A stretch of 64,000 nt of DNA from Prostheceraeus crozeri (taxonomy: Eukaryota; Platyhelminthes; Polycladida; Euryleptidae), in NCBI GenBank assembly GCA_907163375.1, contig CAJQUW010011610.1, positions 592,576-656,575 of the forward strand, given 5' to 3'. Below, in pieces: positions 1-9,814 of the stretch. A program made the position numbers and the translations under genes. A model generated the notes under the pieces. The model saw nothing but the letters and a program-made list of their open reading frames with translations, ran no database searches and was not told where the DNA came from. The number at the start of each line of letters is the position of its first letter. The stretch's first letter is position 1.

Positions 1-1214
1 GCTAAGAGCAGCTGAAGTACTTCGCAGTAAGAGCAAGCAAAGTAAACCACCTACAAGAAATGCTATTCGAAGAATGTGAGATTTTTAGAGTAAATATATT
101 GGATGACTAAATGATGACAATAATGAACAACAAGGGAACATGCTTGAAAGGTACTAAAGATTCAGATTCATTTTATCATTAATCAGTCTGCAGCTCGTAG
201 ATCAGAATAACACGTCTAGTAACTTATTCTTCAAAATGCACTTCATTGTGACACTTGACGACATATACGCGTAAGAAGTCGCATTTAAAAGAAAAAAAGG
301 AAATCGTCTCGACGGCTACGAAAAATTAAAGCTATCAACATTTTGAGCAAAGAAATCAAATAGTGTGCAGAAGCAGAAGAGTGCCTAATTTGTTGAAAGG
401 TATTAATCATATGATTAACTACAAAAGTAGGTCACATTGCAGCTCAACATGTAATAATAATTAACCAAATTGCAAGTATTTAAGCCCATCTCAAACTCTG
501 GCAAAGAAACTGAATGAGATGGAAAACATGATCAAACACAACATAGCAAAGCTTAAAGCTTAATTAAGCTTAAAAGCTTAATAATAAGTTGGATGAAAAT
601 GGATTTACATCCAAATTTCCTTAGCAATTGACTGCTCATTGTTATTTTGAGGAACTGACTCAATGCAGATAAAAGTCAGCTACTCTTCTTTAGGTAAATT
701 AGCAAAATATGCAGGACTAGCATTCACGGAAAACAGACAATGAATACAATATCTGGGACTTAGACTCAATTTTGCTTCTTAAATAGTTTCTATCCCTTGA
801 TAATGTTCGCTGACGATATGATGATGTTGATAATGATAAGTTTCGCTAACACGAGAGAGTAAACATTCTCTGAGACTAAACAGCAACTGTGTGTGTAGTA
901 CAGGTAGACTAAGTGAATTTTAACTTCAAGGAACTTGCAGACAGTTCAAACAACATAAGGCAGATTGTATGTCGCTAGTCTGAAATACAGACATTGAAAA
1001 TTGTTTCCGAATTAGGATGAACCATTATGTCGCTCCATGCAATTGGATGGACATCAGTAACATTGAAAATAGTTGAAAATATATATCTGTGGCAATTCAT
1101 CGATTTAGTATGGCTTCATTGTTCATCTAAAACATCTGTTTAAAATTTTGATTGCTTTCTGAGGAATGCCTTCTTTCGACTGCTTGTATCAGAGAACTAG
1201 TGTGAAGCGGCTGT
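1..1214. other. No gene seen
   Basis: AT-rich DNA with stops in all frames. A short run of AAGCTTAA-type words lies near 550-585. I see no coding, RNA or repeat structure that I can name. Confidence 0.5.
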
Positions 1215-1605
1215 TCGAGCAGAATGGATCACTGAGTAAAGCGGGCCAAGGAGCAGACTAGGACACGACGCACAGCGGGTCAGGGAGACTGGGTCACAGA
1301 AGAGAGCAGGCCAAGGAACAGACCGGGTCACGGAGCAGAAATGCAAACAGAGCTGAGCGGGTCACGGAGCACGTCAGGTCATGGCGCAGAGCGGGTCACA
1401 GAGAAGAGCGCATCACGGAGCAGACCGGGTCACGAAACATATCGGGTCATGGAAGAGAGAGAGAGCGGTCCACAGAGCATGTAGGGTCACAGAGAAGAGC
1501 TGATGACGGAGCAGAACGGGTCACAGACAAGTGCGGGTCGCGGAGCAGAACGGGTCTCAGACAAGTGCGGGCTGAAGACAGGACTGGGTCGCATGGTGGA
1601 GCGGG
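1215..1605. repeat. Degenerate short-period tandem repeat, GC-rich
   Basis: Variants of a unit of about 17-18 bases, such as GAGCAGACCGGGTCACG, recur for about 390 bases (good copies near 1305, 1345, 1420 and 1510). It is much richer in G+C than its surroundings. The 80-residue ORF that crosses its edge on the minus strand (1447-1689) is low-complexity and most likely a by-product. The copies are diverged, so the array looks old. Confidence 0.7.
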
Positions 1606-1699
1606 AGATAAGCTGCTGAGAACCAGGGCGGATCTGCTAGCACATATAAACACATAAACTATAAAAAAAACTACATGAGCAGCCGACAACAGGAAAAAC

Positions 1700-1912
1700 G
1701 TGCTTCATAATATTATGCGCAATCGCCAGCAAAATGACCCAAAATGCATTTTTCATGATTTCAAAGTTGCTTTGAAATTAAATGAAGTCATACATCTTCC
1801 TTCTGAAATTATTCGAACTAATCGTAGGCGCAGCAGAGCAATTAGGGATTATACCAGACTTATTAGTTACTTCATTTACAATCATCATGGATGCATCTTG
1901 ATAGTAAACTAA
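1700..1912 (+). pseudogene. Possible PIF/Harbinger transposase C-terminal fragment
   Basis: The 70-residue frame opens with LHNIMRNRQ, like the LHN-x-x-R segment near the end of the Harbinger DDE nuclease, and later has RRSRAIRDYTRLISYF, like the R-x-A-[IL]-[RK]-D-Y tail of that family. No catalytic Asp or Glu lies in the piece, and no upstream nuclease part is visible. The call rests on two short motifs. If right, this is a truncated relic of a cut-and-paste DNA transposon. Confidence 0.35.
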
Positions 1913-1919
1913 ATACAGC

Positions 1920-4030
1920 AAACTCTAGTACATATGTCTGTGATGGGTTTGTCGATTTAGCCATGTTCATAAAACTAAGATAAACCGGCAATGTTTTACC
2001 TCAAGTTTATTATGCGGCTTTTCCACTGTTATAAACAGACATGTCCGGTAATAGCCGTTAATCACTGTCAAAAGACCTTACAATAAACGTTGAAGTAAAA
2101 CACAATCAACTTTAGATTTCCCTCACTTCATCTCTTAACTTTGTGGCAATTATAAATGAAACTCATTGTCGGTTTTTAAGTCTCCGCCTTCGACTCACGC
2201 TTTCACATTCCACTTATGCATTCGTGCGCCTTTGTGATATTCCAAGAAAGCACCTCTATTTGTCGTTTGAATGTGTAACTATCCAATTATTAAAATTTAT
2301 ATTGGTACATTCTTGAGATGTTCTCACAACTGATCAGTGAAACACTTTTCATCTGTTTTTTAGGAAAGAAGAACTTGGATTTTCATTGTCCACTTGTAAG
2401 TTTTACTCCACAGACAGACGCAAGAGGAATTGGATTACTTTTATGAATTCGCGCGCCCTTTCCACAGTGCGCATAATTTGATTCAAAATAATTATCAATT
2501 TCTGTGGTTCCTCATGTAACTACTTACTGTGAACACACGGAAACCTTTGTGCAAGTAAAACTTACAAGCGCACAAACAATAACGACACGTGTTCAATCAG
2601 ATGACCGGTCTGAACAAGTAACTACTGCTTCTGATATCTATGAAAAAACAAAATGACTATTTAGCAAATTTTAAAGTGAATTTACCGTCTTCTTCAACGG
2701 CGGCTGCAATTGATGAGATATCCAAAATCAAGAATGTGAAGATGACACCGACGATATTAAGCAATAAGTCAGCCATTGAAACGTTTGTCGATGAGATACA
2801 CAAATGTGAAGACAATTCGTATCACTGCAAGAGAAATGTAGCACAGTTCCACTGTTCAACCACGACAATGTGTTTATTTTAGTCGAGAATTGTTTGTTCG
2901 CTCTTCACACGGCAAATTAGTCTCCGTATAAAGCCAAAGAAAAGACACGGACCATTCCGAGCGTACTGCTCTATGGATGTGAAAAGCTGTTTTTTTTTAC
3001 TAAAATTTCAGCAAGTTATCTTATCTCGAAGAGGTAGACAGGAGATAATGTTTACGAATAAATCTGGAGAGAAACTTCGCGGTAAATAAATTGATCACAT
3101 GGTTGATGCAATACGCAAACATCAGGCAGTGACTCTGTGATTCGTCGAGTCTCGTAGACCTTAATCTGATTGGTTGAAAGTGATTCTCTAGTAGTCTTGC
3201 CGACTGCTGTCATAATCCTAGTGTCATTTGCTGCTGCTTTATTATACTGTTATCCTCGCTTCTGTTGCCTTAAATAATTGTCCTCACAGGTTGAAAAAAT
3301 GAATCACGTTCTTCTGTTTGACAATACTTGAAACAACTTTTACCACTGCTTTAACGCAAAGTTTATCTCAACCAGGGTATTAACTCTCGTCAAGTAACAT
3401 TTTCCATTATGTCAATGCACTCGAGTGAACTGAAAGATACCTCAGACCAGTTAAATGGAATCTAAATGATTCAAAGACTAGACAAATTCAATGGAATCTC
3501 AACGATATTAAAAAAAGCTCATTTATTTATGTAAGAATCAGTGACGTATCACATGATGCACAATGATACTATAATGTAATTCTAAGCTTCGACTGATGCA
3601 ACAGTTAAAGGTTATTCAAAAAGGGAAGTATCTGAAGCGAATTTGAAGCCTTGTGTGACTTTACATTTTCCATTCTTTTTTATTGAGTCATCATTTTCTC
3701 TTCAAATAAGTGAAAACAAAAATGTAACGCCCGATTGTTCACATAGCTTTAATAATGACATTATTACAATAATACTGTATTTTCTTACTAAAGATACAAG
3801 AAATTTTGGATGATGTATTTGCCCTTGCAAGATCAGAGATTGTACATAGAAAGACAGACAATACCACAAATTCTGAGCAAGATAGCAAACAAGTAATGTG
3901 CAGGTAATTCCAAAAATGAATATTTTTGAAATTTCAATTTATCGTTTAATGCAATTTACTAGTACATGATAAGAGCTTTACATAGAACACTTCTCCAGAA
4001 GGATATAATTCGTCGAAGTCTGGCAACAGT
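1920..4030. other. No recognised gene; one unassigned 80-residue ORF
   Basis: Mostly AT-rich unique-looking DNA. The plus-strand ORF at 2640-2882 (starting MKKQNDYLANFK) has ordinary amino-acid composition, but I recognise no family and see no splice context. It is left uncalled. Confidence 0.4.
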
Positions 4031-4300
4031 TTCTCCTTCCATGTTGATTGGAAGTTTCAAGATGATGATGCTCCTGCTCATCGGAAACGTGCAATTGACA
4101 AGTTCAACGTTTCTTCCGGTATTCAATCCATCCTTTGGCATGCCAGAAGTCCTGACTTATATATACTGTACACCCAATCGAACATCTATGGGATTCAATT
4201 GACCGAAAGTTTAATTCAATTGACTTCAATGATTAACTTTGCAAATGTATCTGTAAACATGGTATCAAGAAGGTGCTCCAGTGAAATCGAGAAAATATGT
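4030..4300 (+). pseudogene. Tc1/mariner transposase fragment (second Asp to Glu region)
   Basis: One frame reads FQDDDAPAHRKRAIDKF and then SILWHARSPDL, the classic Tc1 block around the second catalytic Asp. After a frameshift near 4150 the next frame reads PIEHLWDSIDRKF, which holds the catalytic Glu. In Tc1 elements these segments are joined with 34 residues between D and E, and the spacing here fits. The N-terminal half with the paired-type DNA-binding domain and the first Asp was not found upstream. It is a dead fragment that abuts the Crypton relic that follows. Confidence 0.75.
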
Positions 4301-4389
4301 CGCAACAGCTTAACCAAATCGTTTAATGTGACAAACGATGATAGTAGTATTTTGAGTCATGATGAATATGCAGATTTAGGACTTAAGAT

Positions 4390-5310
4390 ATAAGCAAAGC
4401 TGGATCTGGCTGAAATTATCTTGAATAATAAATCAACTGAACAAAAAACGAACGACTACGTCGTTTATCGTCTACGCATCGTTTAAAGAACTTTCTGTCC
4501 GAAAACAAATATTCTACTGAAATTGAAAAGATGCCAGCCCTTGTGTCAGTATCTCAGACATTTTTATGCAAATCTGAAAAAATCAGATGGCAAACTGTAC
4601 GCCCCAGCAAACTTCTATCAATCAGGAATGCAATCATGCAGATACTTATCCACAACGCGACCTCAGCAGTGACTGAATTCAAACGATCGAATGTCATGCT
4701 TAATATCATGATTGTCCGTTATTTGAAAGACGGTGATGGCAGAATCAATCATTAGGTGTAGTTGAAAGACAATGATTTGAAGAAATTGTCTGACTATTTT
4801 CATCGCAAGAATCCTAAAAGACGAATTTATTTTTAACATCGTTTACTATTTCAGTCAATGAGAAAGATTAGGCATACGAAACCTAAAAAAAGAAGATTTC
4901 AAAGTTGGAAATCGTCTACTGATTTTCTTTTTGTCGAAATTCACAATGGCTCACTTTCAAAGACTTGCCGTTAGAAAGAAAGACCTACATTGATGTTAGC
5001 GAGGCAAAATGTATTGAAAACAGAAGCGATCCATCAAAATGACCAGTTTCGTCATTCAAAACCTACATGAACAAAATATCAACACGATCAAAGCCTTAAG
5101 AAAAGTATGACATGAATGGTACAGCGAGAAAGCAGTTCGCTCGCGCCAAGAGCTATTTTGGCAATTTAATGAAAAAGATTAGTGGACAGCCAAATCTCAT
5201 CATCATCAACATTTTATTAGCCATGGCAAATATATGCCGTTGGAAAGATGTACAACTACAAGACTGCTTGGATACACTAGCACAGCGCGAATGCACGTGT
5301 TAAATAATGT
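4390..5310 (+). pseudogene. Crypton tyrosine-recombinase relic, copy 1
   Basis: Cryptons are DNA transposons that move by a tyrosine recombinase. Near 4490-4535 the sequence encodes LKNFLSENKYSTEIEK. After a frameshift near 4545 it encodes LRHFYANLKKSDGKLYAP and then SGMQSCRYL, the usual Crypton core-binding signature (a YLR-x-F-x-x-x-L-[RK]-x-x-DG pattern). Further down, 4985-5180 has a decayed stretch with SSFKTYMNKIS and YFGNLMKKIS, which fits the family's segment just before the catalytic NH-S-L-R box. The box itself is not readable here. Several stops and frameshifts are present. The N-terminal block matches the relic at 12.0-13.3 kb (FKNFLSENK is shared), so the two belong to one family. 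Confidence 0.65.
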
Positions 5311-5407
5311 TGAAAATAGTACTGATAGGAAGTACTTATCAACATACAAAGACTATACGGTTCACACATTACATTATTGAGCAAAGACAGTGGATACACA
5401 CACAGAG

Positions 5408-5842
5408 TTAAGACTGATTCGGAAAATTACACAAAACATGTGAGGCAATGGATTTCATGTGGGTTTGAAAAGCTGACAGGGAACATGATTGTAGGGATGA
5501 GTGGGGAAGAATGTTTATAATGCCACTTGTGAGGGATAAAGGTGCCCGCCGAAAGCGCTGGGATGGCGGATTAGTGGGCTGTATATTTTTAGGCAGCTCA
5601 TAGTAGGTTTGTCTGAGGTTGTAATTGAGCTGACGTTGTAAGGGTTTATATAAGAGTAAAGCACGGGGACAAGTATCGTTAATCATTTCATAGGCTGCGC
5701 TTGCAATGATACGAGCACGACGAACAGACAGCAGCTCGAGCTCAACCTCATCATAATGAGTCCGACCGAGATGGGTACGGAGAGGCAAGCGCAAAATATA
5801 TCTGATGGCTCTGTTTTGTAGAGATCTCGCCAGGAAATACAC
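5408..5842 (-). pseudogene. LINE reverse-transcriptase protein, C-terminal tail
   Basis: This is a 144-residue open tail of a non-LTR retrotransposon protein. It starts in the post-RT segment LQNRAIRYILRLPLRTHLG (compare the LEKVQ/LQNRALR motif of Jockey/CR1-type LINEs) and ends SHVLCNFPNQS. The RT palm motifs are missing, so the copy is 5'-truncated, as is usual for LINEs. The open frame suggests a fairly recent insertion or luck. Clade assignment is not possible from this tail. Confidence 0.7.
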
Positions 5843-5886
5843 CAGCCATTTAATCTCGAGCTATGTCATCGAACTTTTGTAATGGA

Positions 5887-5983
5887 TAATGCATAGATTT
5901 GAGGTCGTTATTTGCTATAATTACCGAGAGCCGAAGGCTCGAGGTTTTTATGACGAACAATTACCGAAGAAATCTATGCATTA
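5887..5983. repeat. Fold-back hairpin 1 (tip GAGCC-GAA-GGCTC)
   Basis: The outer arms TAATGCATAGATTT (5887-5900) and AAATCTATGCATTA (5970-5983) are exact inverted repeats. The centre is the perfect stem GAGCC/GGCTC around GAA (5928-5940). The middle is imperfect. It resembles the hairpins at 7.8 and 9.75 kb in size and tip. Confidence 0.75.
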
Positions 5984-6700
5984 TGTTATAATGCATGACC
6001 TTTTTCATAGAAGTCTGCATCAGGTTGATAATTTCCAACCAGGAAAATAATTACGTGCTTCGCGGAACTTATTAACCTGTGGACATAGAAAGTCTTACAA
6101 AATCATGCATAATGTAATACACCATTTACAACTCAAGTTCAGTCAATCAGAATTCAAGTTATTCCATGATATCTAAATCAGAATTCAAATTACTCAATCA
6201 GAAAGCAAGTTTGTCCACAAAGCTTTTAAGTGGTATCTTCGAATGATTTAAAATTTCTCATTATAGCTGTTTCATAGCTATACACTTGTAATTACCAATT
6301 TTGAATGTGATAATTTCAAATAATTCAAACTTTGTGACTGCACCTGTTTCATAGAAATACTTGTATCTCAAGTATGTCATAAGCATTAGTTCTGAGAACT
6401 GTAGAAGACTAATTATGGACTTTGAAAGTGAAGCAAGTACAAGCAATCTGAGTAATTTGCCAAGAGGCCCCTACAGGAAAATTGCCTACGTTGATAAGCA
6501 AAGGTTGATTCAAACTTTCGAACGCGGAGACGATTTCATTGATCTTGCCCGACAATTGGGAATCAAATGCCAAACTGCAAGATCAATTGTAGTGAATTGA
6601 AATGGCATTGGGGCCGAATCCTGCACGTACCCGGTTCCATTATTGGGAGAAATATAAATTATGTTGTTGAAAATTTCTTCGGGTACTTGATCAGTCCAAT

Positions 6701-7026
6701 ACAACTTCTTAGGCGCAAAATGCCATCAAAGATGAGAATGGGTTCAATGAGAATGATCAGCTTGAGCCCGTCGTACACTGCACCAACGTGAGATTAATAA
6801 GCCAGAATTTCCTGTTACACGACAGAAGATTTGATTTCAATGAAGTGAATTTCCTGTTACACGACAGAAGATTTGATTTCAATGAAGTGAAATCAAATCT
6901 TAAGTCGTGTAAAAGGAAATTCTAGCTCATTAATCTCACGTTGGTGCAGTGTACGACGGGCTCAAGCTGATCATTCTCATTGAACTCATTCTCATCTTTG
7001 ATGTCATCTAGAGCCTAAGAGGTTGT
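6701..7026. repeat. Large internal palindrome with a duplicated 46-bp block
   Basis: The left arm from ACAACTTCTTAGG (6701) and the right arm ending CCTAAGAGGTTGT (about 7026) pair over roughly 140-160 bp, through CGTGAGATTAAT/ATTAATCTCACG, to a centre near 6890. The left arm carries a block beginning GAATTTCCTGTTACACGAC twice in tandem (6805 and 6847), so the two arms differ in length. Confidence 0.8.
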
Positions 7027-7035
7027 ATCTCAATC

Positions 7036-7458
7036 ATGAAACAATCTTTGCGTCGCTTCTACGCTTTGCGCATTTTGCGTCGATCTTTAAGTGACAGTGC
7101 TCTTAAGTTGACATATTTTTCTCTTGTGAGATCTTTATTAGAGTATTGTGCATCGTTACTCATGCCATTTACAGCAAAAGACGCACTACGACTAGATCGA
7201 GTACAACGCCGATTTCAGAGACTAATGTGTGGTGATTTATGTACCAGTTATTGCCTGCCAGGTTTGAGAGAACGTCGAGAAGAATTATGCCTCCGATTTC
7301 TCAAATCTGTCATGGACCCAGAGCATGTACTCCATCGTCAGCTACCTTCGAGGTCTTCGACTGGTCGCTTCATCCTCCCTCAACGACGAACAGAAATGCG
7401 CAGCAGAACTTTTATACTATATGCATGTCTTTTATACAACAAAGCTTTTACGAGATAG
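7036..7458 (+). pseudogene. LINE reverse-transcriptase protein, C-terminal tail
   Basis: An open 140-residue tail of a non-LTR retrotransposon polyprotein. FSLVRSLLEYCASLL is the post-palm helix, RLDRVQRRFQRLMCGD is the Q-R-[RA]-x-R-[LI]-[IM]-C-G motif, and RFILPQRRTEMRSRTF is the terminal basic block. The same [RA]-H-R-[MI]-ICG type of motif appears in the LINE copies at 37.9-38.2 and 63.5 kb, so this is probably the same broad clade. The 5' part with the RT catalytic FADD box is missing. Confidence 0.75.
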
Positions 7459-7787
7459 AGAAGCATCTTCATAAAAATTCTTGCATCTTATCTGATATGT
7501 GCTTGACTTTGTATTTTTTGATTTTTATTTGACGAAATATGCGCTTTATATATATATTGGACTGATCAAGTACCCGAAAAAATTTTCAACATAATTTATA
7601 TTTCTCACAATAATGGAGCCGGTCTCGAAGTGATAGAACAGTGAATCAGCTTGGAGGACTTAGTCATCGTAAAGTTGATGATTCGATGAGAAACGTACTG
7701 TTAGAGATAGTCAACGAAAAACCACTGGCTCCTCTACAAGAGATTAATGCTATTTTGAGACTAAGATACCCTGAAAAGCTGGTAGAG

Positions 7788-7902
7788 GAGGATTTCATGT
7801 GATTAGCCGGGATAGGAGGGACGACTAACCAATTACTTGCCCGAGGGCAAGATTGGTTAGTCGTCACGAGATATCGTTGATAATCACATGCAAATCATCC
7901 TC
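7788..7902. repeat. Fold-back hairpin 2 (tip CTTGCCC-GA-GGGCAAG)
   Basis: The core 7820-7865 is a near-perfect palindrome: GACGACTAACCAAT and ATTGGTTAGTCGTC around CTTGCCC/GGGCAAG. The outer arms 7788-7805 and 7881-7902 also pair (GAGGATTTCATGTGATTA against TAATCACATG, then ATCATCCTC). It interrupts the end of the Tc1-like frame. Confidence 0.85.
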
Positions 7903-8200
7903 TAACTGTCTTAGAGAATACCACTCTTATTTCTAGCATGGATTTCTTTATAGTATATCGGGATGAGACGATACCGATTTCTATTCTTCCATTGCCTATG
8001 TCCCCATGTTAATATAAAGTAGACGAAAAAGTGTATAAACTACCTATTAATCCAGATATCTATATTTATCCATGTGATAAGATATTACATCAGTAGTATT
8101 GCAAAATGCAAAATTGAATTTCATCTACTGCTTGAAAGTTCATCTACTGATGTGATCTCTGATACTGCATCCTTTAGAAAACATATATAACAAAACATAG

Positions 8201-9502
8201 TTAAAATGTACAATTGTTAAATGAACAGTTATTAAATATGATTGTTTTGTTTGGCTTGGTAGCTTCTTGCTCTGACTCTGACAAAAAAGATGTAGACGGG
8301 ACAACAGAGGACACAGGCTGTGGGTTTGAACCAGAGAGTATGCTTCCCATTTCTCTTTCCATCAGCTGCTCATGAATATAGACCTCATCGGCGTCTGATA
8401 TATGGCCCATGCGTTTCTTTACCACCTCTTTCGGTATCCCTGCCTTCACCAACCTTGTCTTAGCTGAGCGGCGTAAGCTTGTATTCGTGTAATATCCTGT
8501 TTTGCCAATGCTAGACATGAATCGCTTGGTAACACCTTCAATCTGATGAATTCCCAAAGGTTGAGCTTTGTACCACACTGATGAAGTCGGATTATTGATC
8601 CTCGCTAGGTAGAAATCAGGCAATTTACATTCAGTCGGTCTATGCGAAATGTACAGTTCATAAAGGTTTATCACGCAGCGACTGGGGTTTTCTTTGTTAG
8701 GGAATATTCTTACAGATTTTGCATCCAATGTCGATTGCTTCAGACCAAAGTTTTTGCATTTTGATACATGTTCTGTGTATCGAAGAACCTTCTCTCCATT
8801 TTCTGTTATTAGCTTCAGTTGACTGTTGTTTCCAAACTTCAACTGCTTATGTTCTGCTGCTGCACGTAATCCCAATTGAATTCCGAGACAGTAAATCAGA
8901 CTTTCTTGGAGTTGAGTTGGTGTACCAGATCCTAGAATACCCTTCTGCCATAATTCCTTTTCATCATCCTCAGATATTGGTTCTGCGCGTTTTGGGGCTG
9001 CAATATTTCCTTCTTCTGCGCTGACTCTCATTTCTGCGTCAAGGACATCGCGTGCCTCTTTGAACTCTGTAGATTTGAACAATGACCAATCTCTGCCGCA
9101 TTCGTATTGTAAATAATGTTGTATCATTGCAAATATAGACTTTAACGATTTTGGCGGGTATTTCGTTCCGTCCTGTTTACGCACATCTGCCAAAAAAAAC
9201 TTTAAGCAGTAATTCAAATCGCTATCGCTCATCTCTTCCAGCTCATGGAACACCTTGCACCCATCCAGTCTTATTTTCCATTCACTATGCCATGATTTGA
9301 ACAGCTTTACACATGACTTTTCTTTCTTCTTGGTTCCCTCAGGTACTCTTCTTTTCAAATGTTCTTGTATTTCTTCTGATGATGTTGTAGCAAATCTAGA
9401 GGTTGATGCAGAAGTAGCTTGTTGTGTACAGTCATCATTGAAAAAGTCCATCATAAGAGAATCGAATTCGTCAAAATATTCTTCTAGAAATGAATCATTC
9501 AT
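8201..9502 (-). CDS. Crypton-type tyrosine recombinase (DUF3504-like), uninterrupted
   Basis: A 433-residue ORF starting MNDSFLEEYFDEFDS, chosen as the first Met of an open frame with an acidic N-terminus. Residues about 60-135 form the core-binding domain (FFLADVRKQDGTKYPPKSL is the YLR...DG signature). Residues about 175-380 are the recombinase fold: R213 in GLRAAAEHKQL, R344 in NTSLRRSAKTRL, H367 in MGHIS, and candidate nucleophile Y375 in DEVYIHEQ. The canonical first catalytic His (NHSLR) is Thr341. The C-terminus from about 388 is Ser/Pro/Gln-rich. Family role: cutting and joining of a circular transposon at short targets, or, in domesticated descendants, DNA binding. An unbroken frame amid decayed elements suggests a young insertion or a retained gene. 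No introns are seen. The shadow ORFs on the plus strand are not genes. Confidence 0.8.
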   Translation of the reverse strand: MNDSFLEEYFDEFDSLMMDFFNDDCTQQATSASTSRFATTSSEEIQEHLKRRVPEGTKKKEKSCVKLFKSWHSEWKIRLDGCKVFHELEEMSDSDLNYCLKFFLADVRKQDGTKYPPKSLKSIFAMIQHYLQYECGRDWSLFKSTEFKEARDVLDAEMRVSAEEGNIAAPKRAEPISEDDEKELWQKGILGSGTPTQLQESLIYCLGIQLGLRAAAEHKQLKFGNNSQLKLITENGEKVLRYTEHVSKCKNFGLKQSTLDAKSVRIFPNKENPSRCVINLYELYISHRPTECKLPDFYLARINNPTSSVWYKAQPLGIHQIEGVTKRFMSSIGKTGYYTNTSLRRSAKTRLVKAGIPKEVVKKRMGHISDADEVYIHEQLMEREMGSILSGSNPQPVSSVVPSTSFLSESEQEATKPNKTIIFNNCSFNNCTF

Positions 9503-9717
9503 TCCTCGTAGGCTTGACAGTTAGACAATAGTGAAATTGTGGCAGAGAATTGATTTCTCAGGCATATTATACATGTATTATTGAAAATTAGTTTAAAATT
9601 TAGAAATCTAAGTATTACAGATTTCCATGACTATGTTCGGGATATAGGATCAGATTGATCATGGACATCGATAGATCATTGATAGATGCCCATTTATATG
9701 ATCGGAATAGAAATATT

Positions 9718-9811
9718 GATAAACCACTTTTTTCGGAGTAAACCAAGACATCTACTCGTGCTTCGCACTCGTAGATGATCCTTGGTTCACTCCTCAAAAC
9801 AGTGGTTTATC
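9718..9811. repeat. Fold-back hairpin 3 (tip GTGC-TTC-GCAC)
   Basis: GATAAACCACT (9718) pairs with AGTGGTTTATC (9811). Inside, ACCAAG and CTTGGT pair, and the tip GTGC/GCAC flanks TTC, which is GAA on the minus strand. It lies just upstream of the Crypton-type recombinase ORF. Confidence 0.85.
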
Positions 9812-9814
9812 ATA

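Larger units (their letters stand above)
6631..7623. mobile_element. Composite fold-back insertion with about 70-bp terminal inverted repeats
   Basis: The segment 6631-6701 is the inverted copy of 7556-7623 with only a few mismatches (for example ATCAGTCCAATA against TATTGGACTGAT). Inside lie a second palindrome (6701-7026) and a LINE tail (7036-7458). It sits within the coding region of a Tc1-like transposase. The superfamily is unknown and no transposase of its own is present. Confidence 0.7.
6415..7800 (+). pseudogene. Tc1/IS630-type transposase N-terminus, split by a 1 kb insertion
   Basis: The first piece (6415-6600) encodes a leader and then a helix-turn-helix, with LARQLGIKCQTARSIV as the recognition-helix region. 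The second piece (about 7625-7800) continues as SHRKVDDSMRNVLLEIVNE and PLAPLQEINAILRLRYPEK, the second DNA-binding half of this Tc1-like lineage. The two pieces read as one protein interrupted by the palindromic insert at 6631-7623. After 7800 the frame ends inside the hairpin at 7788-7902, and no DDE catalytic domain follows. It is a broken gene whose order is known from its family. Confidence 0.65.

Noticed and set aside
1447-1689. 80-residue minus-strand ORF
   Set aside because: Low-complexity product of the GC-rich tandem array and its edge.
2640-2882. 80-residue plus-strand ORF
   Set aside because: Plausible composition, but no recognised motif and no splice sites or neighbours to support it.
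8719-9024. Plus-strand ORF opposite the Crypton-type recombinase
   Set aside because: Shadow of the minus-strand gene, with a Leu/Ser-biased composition.
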